From: UBA4416 sp044340865
Lineage (GTDB): Bacteria; Bacteroidota; Bacteroidia; B-17B0; Aurantibacillaceae
Reading direction: 5' to 3'
Length of the DNA stretch: 11,321 nucleotides
Assembly: GCA_044340865.1 (NCBI GenBank)
Contig: JBIISW010000086.1
Span: forward strand, 1 to 11,321
The position numbers were made by a program, and so were the translations under genes. How positions within the stretch are numbered: position 1 is the stretch's first letter; the number at the start of each line of letters is the position of its first letter. Shown in pieces: positions 7,354 through 11,321 of the stretch. The notes under the pieces were generated by a model. It was not told where the DNA came from and searched no databases. It was given only the letters and a program-made list of their open reading frames with translations.

Positions 7354-7391
7354 CCTTTCATCTTGTATAAAGGTGTTTAATACGAATACTT

Positions 7392-7417
7392 TGTCATAAT
7401 TATTTGATAATTTGACA
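7392..7417. promoter_or_regulatory. TGTCA/TGACA inverted repeat between thioredoxin-like gene and grpE
   Basis: TGTCA (7392-7396) with AATTAT (7398-7403) is mirrored by ATAATT (7407-7412) and TGACA (7413-7417). Eleven positions pair, with a bulged T at 7397 and a 3-nt centre TTG. It lies about 115-140 bp before grpE and about 75 bp past the end of the thioredoxin-like gene. It is not followed by a T-tract on either strand, so a terminator role is unlikely. It shares a TTGTCA word with the second inverted repeat closer to grpE. Confidence 0.35.
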
Positions 7418-7489
7418 CGTTGATGAATCTTATTCTCAACAATCTAAAATAAATGATTTTTTAATTAGTTAAGTAGCAATTCGATTTAC

Positions 7490-8053
7490 CTATTTTAAAT
7501 AAGCTTCTAATGCTTTTTGAAGGTCTTCACCTCTTAAACTTTTTCCGATAATAATACCGTCTCCGTTAATTAAATAATTTGTTGGAATACCATTTACTCC
7601 ATATTTTTGAGCAACTTCATTGTTCCAGCCTAAGAAATCACAAACATGATTTTTCCAAATTAATCCATCTGCTTCTATTGCTTTAATCCAAGCGTCTTTA
7701 TTTTGATCTAGTGAAACACTAAAAATATCGAATATTTTCCCGTTTTTAAAATTCGACAAATGATATTTGTTATAAGCTGCAACTACAGCAGGATTTTCTC
7801 TTCGACAAGGCCCGCACCAACTTGCCCAAAAATCGATTAAAACTAACTTTCCTTTTAGACTTGATAATTTTAAAACTTCACCATTTATTCCGTTTTGAAT
7901 AAAATCAGGTGCTTTATTTCCTAAGTTCAATCCTTCTACCACATCTACCTTGATTTGCGGTGGTTCGTTTTTACTGGTAATTTCTTGTTTATTTTTACAA
8001 GATAAAAAAAAGCAACATGCAAGTGCTGTAATGGTAAGTTTAGATAATTTCAT
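7490..8053 (-). CDS. Thioredoxin-like (TlpA/ResA-type) lipoprotein
   Basis: A 187-residue membrane-anchored thiol protein facing the periplasm. The signal peptide is MKLSKLTITALACCFFLSC, with a lipobox FLSC and lipidated Cys19. Cys13 and Cys14 lie in the hydrophobic core. A spacer follows (20-42), then a TlpA/AhpC-TSA-type thioredoxin fold with GNKAPDF (45-51), LVLIDFWASWCGPCRREN (70-87) holding the redox pair Cys80/Cys83, and the cis-proline loop GIPTNYLI (155-162). It probably reduces or exchanges disulfides in the envelope; the partner is not known. An additional Cys138 lies between these motifs. Its ATG follows the murA stop with no gap (TAAATG), so it is translationally coupled as the last gene of the DUF4290-murA operon. 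The stop codon is TAG. Confidence 0.92.
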   Translation of the reverse strand: MKLSKLTITALACCFFLSCKNKQEITSKNEPPQIKVDVVEGLNLGNKAPDFIQNGINGEVLKLSSLKGKLVLIDFWASWCGPCRRENPAVVAAYNKYHLSNFKNGKIFDIFSVSLDQNKDAWIKAIEADGLIWKNHVCDFLGWNNEVAQKYGVNGIPTNYLINGDGIIIGKSLRGEDLQKALEAYLK

Positions 8054-9364
8054 TTAGTTGTTTTTTCTGATTATTTCTGCACCAATGGCATTTAGGCGTC
8101 CATCAATATTTTGATAACCTCTATCAATCTGATTGATATTGTAAATGGTGCTTTTTCCTTTTGCGCTCATAGCGGCAATTAATAGAGCAACACCGGCTCT
8201 AATATCTGGAGATGCCATTTGAATAGCTCTCAATTGAACTTTTCTGTCTAAACCCATAACCGTTGCTCTATGAGGATCGCATAAGATTATTTGTGCTCCC
8301 ATGTCGATTAATTTATCTACAAAAAACAAACGACTTTCAAACATTTTTTGGTGAACTAAAATATTGCCACGAGCTTGTGTAGCGGTTACTAGGATGATAC
8401 TTAATAAGTCAGGCGTAAAGCCAGGCCAAATCGCATCAGCTACTGTAAGCATTGATCCATCGATAAAGCTTTCTATTTCATAATGATCTTGAGAAGGAAT
8501 AAAAATGTCATCACCTCTGCGTTCCATTTGAATACCTAAACGAGAAAAAACTTTTGGTATACAACCTAAATTGTCATAAGACACATCTTTAATTGTAATT
8601 TCAGATTTTGTCATCGCTGCTAAACCAATGAAAGAACCGATTTCAATCATATCTGGTAAAATACGATGTGATGTTCCACTAAGAGACGTTACGCCAGTTA
8701 TTGTAAGTAAATTTGAACCAACGCCACTGATTTTAGCACCCATTTGATTCAGCATTTTACAAAGTTGTTGTAAATATGGCTCACAAGCTGCATTGTAAAT
8801 AGTAGTTGTTCCTTCTGCTAATACCGCGGCCATGACAATATTTGCCGTTCCTGTAACTGACGCTTCATCAAGTAGCATGTAAGTACCTTTTAATTTCTCA
8901 GCGGTAACTTTAAAATTTTCGGTTTCATGATCGTATTCAAATTTTGCACCTAAATTTTCAAACCCAATAAAATGGGTGTCCATTCTTCGTCTACCAATTT
9001 TATCTCCACCTGGTTTAGGCATGTATGCTCTTCCAAAGCGAGCTAGCATTGGACCGATAATCATCGTAGAACCTCTTAAACCAGATCCTTTTTTTCTAAA
9101 ATCTTCTGATACTAAATAATCTACTTTAACATCATCTGCTTGAAATGAATAAGTTTCATGACCCGTTTTTTCTACTTTAACTCCTAAATCTTTTAGTAAT
9201 TCAATAAGCTTGTTTATATCAACGATATCAGGAATATTACTAATTATTACTTTTTCGGAAGTTAGTAATACGGCGCATATTATTTGTAAGGCTTCGTTTT
9301 TTGCCCCTTGAGGTATAATATCTCCTTTTAATTGTTTGCCTCCTGTAACTTCAAAAATTGCCAT
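8054..9364 (-). CDS. murA: UDP-N-acetylglucosamine 1-carboxyvinyltransferase MurA
   Basis: MurA, 436 residues, carries out the first committed step of peptidoglycan synthesis: it adds enolpyruvate from phosphoenolpyruvate to UDP-GlcNAc in the cytoplasm. Active-site marks are GAKNEAL with Lys22/Asn23, the GPMLARFGRAYMPKPGG loop, TPDL with Asp319 (equivalent to E. coli Asp305), DIRA with Arg389, and IDRGYQ with Arg415 (equivalent to E. coli Arg397). The loop residue that is Cys115 in E. coli is Asp121 here (PGGDKIGRRR). Asp at this place is known to give an active enzyme that fosfomycin cannot alkylate. The gene starts 3 bp after DUF4290 and ends directly against the thioredoxin-like lipoprotein gene, so the three form one operon. 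Confidence 0.97.
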   Translation of the reverse strand: MAIFEVTGGKQLKGDIIPQGAKNEALQIICAVLLTSEKVIISNIPDIVDINKLIELLKDLGVKVEKTGHETYSFQADDVKVDYLVSEDFRKKGSGLRGSTMIIGPMLARFGRAYMPKPGGDKIGRRRMDTHFIGFENLGAKFEYDHETENFKVTAEKLKGTYMLLDEASVTGTANIVMAAVLAEGTTTIYNAACEPYLQQLCKMLNQMGAKISGVGSNLLTITGVTSLSGTSHRILPDMIEIGSFIGLAAMTKSEITIKDVSYDNLGCIPKVFSRLGIQMERRGDDIFIPSQDHYEIESFIDGSMLTVADAIWPGFTPDLLSIILVTATQARGNILVHQKMFESRLFFVDKLIDMGAQIILCDPHRATVMGLDRKVQLRAIQMASPDIRAGVALLIAAMSAKGKSTIYNINQIDRGYQNIDGRLNAIGAEIIRKNN

Positions 9365-9367
9365 AGA

Positions 9368-10048
9368 TTAATTTGCTGGTCGGTTATTGTTGTTTGTTCG
9401 GTTTTTATTAAACTTACTTTTATTTTTATTAAATCTATTTTTGTTTTTACCGCCACCTGGACTAACAGAAATAGGTGTTTGGTTATTATGATTTTTATTT
9501 TTTAATTCATTAGCGTGTGTTAAAGCCATGGCTTCATCAATCACTAATTCATTATTTGTCATTTCTTTAAATTGCTTGAATATAACATCATCAGTAACCG
9601 AATCTTTATTCCAATTGACGTATGATTTTTTTAAGTGATTGGCAATTAATCGGGTTAATTCTTTTTTTTCTGGGCCTTCTTCATACTTTTTTGCAACATC
9701 AATAATTCTTTCAATAGTTTTCCCGTAATGTTTATATCGGATTTTTGATGCTGGATAAGGAACGTTTTTCGGCTTGGTTGTAAATGTTTCTGGCGTAGGA
9801 CGGGGATAAGGCGAATCAACATCTAATTTAAATTTAGAAATTAAAAACAAATGATCCCACAGTTTGTGCGTATAATCTGCAATATCACGAAGATGTGGAT
9901 TTAACTGCCCCATAATTTGAATGATTGCTTTTGCACATTTATTACGTTCATCTCTATCTTCAATAGTTACGCAATGCTCAATCATTACTTGAATGTTTCT
10001 ACCGTATTCTGGTATTTGCAAATGTGGTAGTTGTGTATTGTATTCCAT
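9368..10048 (-). CDS. DUF4290 family protein
   Basis: A 226-residue protein of the Bacteroidota DUF4290 family, of unknown function. The N-terminal family block is clear: MEYNTQ at the start, IPEYGRNIQVMIEHC (12-26), IEDRDERNKCAKAIIQIMG (29-47), PHLRDIADYTHKLWDHLF (51-68), then KFKLDVDSPYP. The middle is mostly helical and charged. From about residue 183 the tail is low complexity, made of Lys, Asn and Arg with a GGG turn, which would suit binding nucleic acid or another polyanion; that is an inference from composition. There is no signal peptide or membrane segment, so it is probably cytoplasmic. It is the first gene of the operon with murA (3-bp gap) and the thioredoxin-like lipoprotein gene, which hints at a link with cell-wall growth. 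Confidence 0.9.
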   Translation of the reverse strand: MEYNTQLPHLQIPEYGRNIQVMIEHCVTIEDRDERNKCAKAIIQIMGQLNPHLRDIADYTHKLWDHLFLISKFKLDVDSPYPRPTPETFTTKPKNVPYPASKIRYKHYGKTIERIIDVAKKYEEGPEKKELTRLIANHLKKSYVNWNKDSVTDDVIFKQFKEMTNNELVIDEAMALTHANELKNKNHNNQTPISVSPGGGKNKNRFNKNKSKFNKNRTNNNNRPAN

Positions 10049-10111
10049 GATGAATTAAAAACCTTAAATATAATAATAATAGTCTAAAAATACCAGTTTT
10101 TTACGGCTTTA

Positions 10112-10134
10112 TTAACAAAGTAAATTGTTAACAA
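10112..10134. promoter_or_regulatory. TTAACAA palindrome cluster upstream of the DUF4290-murA operon
   Basis: TTAACAA (10112-10118) and TTGTTAA (10125-10131) are perfect inverted 7-mers 6 bp apart. The right copy is also part of a perfect 10-bp palindrome TTGTTAACAA (10125-10134). The cluster lies 64-86 bp before the DUF4290 start, in a 94-bp gap after the GNAT gene. No T-tract follows on the minus strand, so it does not look like the GNAT terminator. It could be an operator; simple AT-rich chance pairing cannot be excluded. Confidence 0.3.
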
Positions 10135-10142
10135 ACATAACA

Positions 10143-10631
10143 TTATGATAGTGTTTTATACATCACAAAATCATTCATAACATAACCATTTCCTATATCA
10201 AAGTCTTCAACTGATTTTATTTTAAAATTATTTTTAAAATAAAAATTTATGGATTTAAAATTTTTACGATTCACGGTTAAGCTGATTGTTTTTGGCAAAA
10301 ATATAGATTCTAATTGCGATAAAATTTGAGTTCCAATACCTGTATTAGCGCAATCTTGATCAACATAAAATTTATGAATAAAAAAATCTTCTTCATTACT
10401 AGAATTGATGCTTACAAAACCAATTTCTTTTCCACTTTGCGTGATTAAAAAAAAGAGGTGATTTAATTCGTTGAGTTGGTTTAATAAACTTTTGTAGTTA
10501 TATATTTTTTCTAGCATATAATTCACTTGATCTTGTCCAATAATTGAGATATAATGCTGATTCCAAATTAATTTTGCTAAATCAGCAATGCGGTTTATGT
10601 CGGATTGATTGGCTTTAATGAGTTGCAACAT
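10143..10631 (-). CDS. GNAT family N-acetyltransferase
   Basis: A 162-residue single-domain GNAT protein, which would transfer an acetyl group from acetyl-CoA to an amine. Visible marks are the N-terminal helix pair with DINRIADLAKLIW (11-23) and IGQDQVNYMLEKIY (31-44), the central strand FFIHKFYVDQDCAN (83-96), the acetyl-CoA pyrophosphate turn NTGIGTQIL (96-104), and the C-terminal NFKSINFYFKNNFK (124-137), with the aromatic/Asn segment typical of the fold. The substrate (protein, small molecule or antibiotic) cannot be told from sequence. It is divergent from smpB, with only 29 bp between start codons, and is separated by 94 bp from DUF4290, so it is probably transcribed separately. No signal peptide is present. 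Confidence 0.9.
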   Translation of the reverse strand: MLQLIKANQSDINRIADLAKLIWNQHYISIIGQDQVNYMLEKIYNYKSLLNQLNELNHLFFLITQSGKEIGFVSINSSNEEDFFIHKFYVDQDCANTGIGTQILSQLESIFLPKTISLTVNRKNFKSINFYFKNNFKIKSVEDFDIGNGYVMNDFVMYKTLS

Positions 10632-10648
10632 AATACTAAGTATTTTTA

Positions 10649-10656
10649 TATCTTTG
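10649..10656 (+). promoter_or_regulatory. -7 promoter element of smpB
   Basis: TATCTTTG at 10649-10656 matches the Bacteroidota -7 consensus TAnnTTTG exactly. The only TTG upstream, at 10623-10625, is 23 bp away rather than the usual 19-21, so the -33 element is weak. Transcription would be expected to start about 4-7 bases past the box, at or beside the GTG start codon at 10661. The region is shared with the divergent GNAT gene. Confidence 0.5.
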
Positions 10657-10660
10657 TAAA

Positions 10661-11122
10661 GTGAAGCCTAATATACAGCAAAAAATTTCAATTAAAAATC
10701 GTCGTGCGAGTTTTGATTACAGTTTAATTGAAACATTTACTGCTGGCATTGTTTTGCTTGGAACTGAAATTAAAGCCATTCGAGAAGGAAAGGCTTCTTT
10801 GGTGGATAGCTTTTGTTATTTTAGAAATGGCGAAGTATTTGTAAGAAATTTAAACATCAGTATTTACACTGAAGGTAATTTATATAATCACGAACCTACT
10901 CGTGAACGAAAATTATTATTGAATAAGCAAGAGTTGACTAAATTGCAAAAAAAATTAGTTGATAAGGGATTAACACTAATTCCTACTTTATTATTTACAT
11001 CTGATAGTGGTTATGCCAAATTAGAAATTGCCGTTGCGAAAGGAAAAAAAATGTTTGATAAGCGAGATGATATGAAGGCAAAAGACATTGACAGAGATTT
11101 AAAACGAAAGTTTAATAATTAA
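10661..11122 (+). CDS. smpB: SsrA-binding protein SmpB
   Basis: SmpB, 153 residues (about 160 in E. coli), binds tmRNA and brings it to stalled ribosomes for trans-translation. The oligonucleotide-binding barrel starts with IKNRRASFDYSLIETFTAGI (11-30), followed by LLGTEIKAIREGKASLVDSF (32-51) and the YNHEPTRERKLLL segment (75-87). The C-terminal GKKMFDKRDDMKAKD (128-142) leads into a basic tail, which enters the mRNA channel in known complexes. The start is GTG; no ATG lies nearby and this start gives the usual family N-terminus. No Shine-Dalgarno is visible, and a -7 promoter box ends only 4 bases before the GTG, so the mRNA may be leaderless. No tmRNA gene is seen in this window. Confidence 0.97.
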   Translation: MKPNIQQKISIKNRRASFDYSLIETFTAGIVLLGTEIKAIREGKASLVDSFCYFRNGEVFVRNLNISIYTEGNLYNHEPTRERKLLLNKQELTKLQKKLVDKGLTLIPTLLFTSDSGYAKLEIAVAKGKKMFDKRDDMKAKDIDRDLKRKFNN

Positions 11123-11157
11123 TATTATTTTTATATCACATTTTAATAATTGAAGAC

Positions 11158-11321
11158 ATGAAAAAACTATTTTTTTTAATACCTGTTATTGCTATAACAT
11201 TTGTATCATTATCTTGTAAAACTAAAAAGAATGCTGTTGCATCGAATGATGTAAGTTTGTCTGACAATGTTGTTAAATACAGAGTTATTATTTCTTTTAT
11301 TAGTAAAGGTGCCGGCACCGA
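11158..11321 (+). CDS. Putative lipoprotein of unknown function (5' end only)
   Basis: An open frame from ATG 11158 to the right edge, 54 residues visible and no stop. It starts with a lipoprotein signal, MKKLFFLIPVIAITFVSLSC, with lipobox SLSC and lipidated Cys20. A Lys/Ser/Asn-rich linker follows (KTKKNAVASN), then the start of a folded part, VVKYRVIISFISKGAGT. I do not recognise a named family with confidence. The YRVIISFISKG strand looks like those in short conserved Bacteroidota lipoproteins of unknown function. It follows smpB by 35 bp on the same strand, and no strong terminator lies between, so readthrough from smpB is possible. Confidence 0.78.
   Translation, partial: MKKLFFLIPVIAITFVSLSCKTKKNAVASNDVSLSDNVVKYRVIISFISKGAGT

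Noticed and set aside
7278..7489. Promoter for grpE
   Set aside because: A promoter must exist here, but I found no TAnnTTTG with a matching -33 element, so I did not place one.
11114..11133. AATAAT/ATTATT hairpin plus T-rich run at the end of smpB
   Set aside because: The stem consists only of A-T pairs and overlaps the stop codon; too weak to call a terminator.
11136..11318. Minus-strand 60-residue open frame at the right edge
   Set aside because: The plus strand here holds a convincing lipoprotein start with a signal peptide and lipobox; the minus frame has no such support.
1..11321. Mobile elements, CRISPR arrays, tRNA, rRNA, tmRNA, toxin-antitoxin or defence genes
   Set aside because: I looked for these on both strands, including near smpB for tmRNA, and saw no supporting sequence. 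The gene content is ordinary housekeeping.

Overview
The window comes from a low-GC member of the Bacteroidota, most likely near the Flavobacteriales. The evidence is indirect but consistent. A DUF4290 gene sits directly upstream of murA, MurA carries Asp in place of the catalytic-loop Cys, and start codons mostly lack Shine-Dalgarno sequences. Sequences of the TAnnTTTG type (the Bacteroidota -7 element) precede metH and smpB, and several lipoproteins have short FLSC/LSC-type lipoboxes. Base composition and codon use look even throughout, and I see no mobile element, CRISPR array, rRNA or tRNA.

Left part (1-1403, all minus strand): the N-terminal part of a PLP-dependent fold-type I aminotransferase runs off the left edge. 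It is followed upstream by a small DUF1653 gene and an exported NTF2-like (DUF4440-type) protein, which are 4 bp apart and probably cotranscribed.

Centre (about 1467-5527, plus strand): a regulated methionine synthase unit. A promoter-like sequence leads into an S-box (SAM-I) riboswitch, then an intrinsic terminator about 15 nt before the ATG, then a full-length cobalamin-dependent methionine synthase, metH. The riboswitch has a large AT-rich palindrome built into its P3 arm. SAM, made from the methionine that MetH produces, would shut the unit off by transcription attenuation. A strong bidirectional hairpin separates metH from the convergent dnaJ.

Right part (5526-10631, minus strand): a grpE-dnaJ chaperone pair, and upstream of it a tightly packed DUF4290-murA-thioredoxin-like lipoprotein operon (3 bp and 0 bp gaps). 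This couples the first committed step of peptidoglycan synthesis to an envelope thiol protein and a protein of unknown function. A GNAT acetyltransferase lies further upstream.

Right edge (10661-11321, plus strand): smpB, the tmRNA partner for ribosome rescue, is divergent from the GNAT gene and starts with GTG only 4 nt after a good -7 element, so it may be leaderless. It is followed by the start of a small lipoprotein gene cut by the window edge.

The window is mainly housekeeping. The parts that most repay a second look are the metH leader, the Asp-type MurA with its conserved-looking operon partners, the possible leaderless smpB, and the inverted repeats upstream of grpE and DUF4290. I do not see a new multi-gene system.
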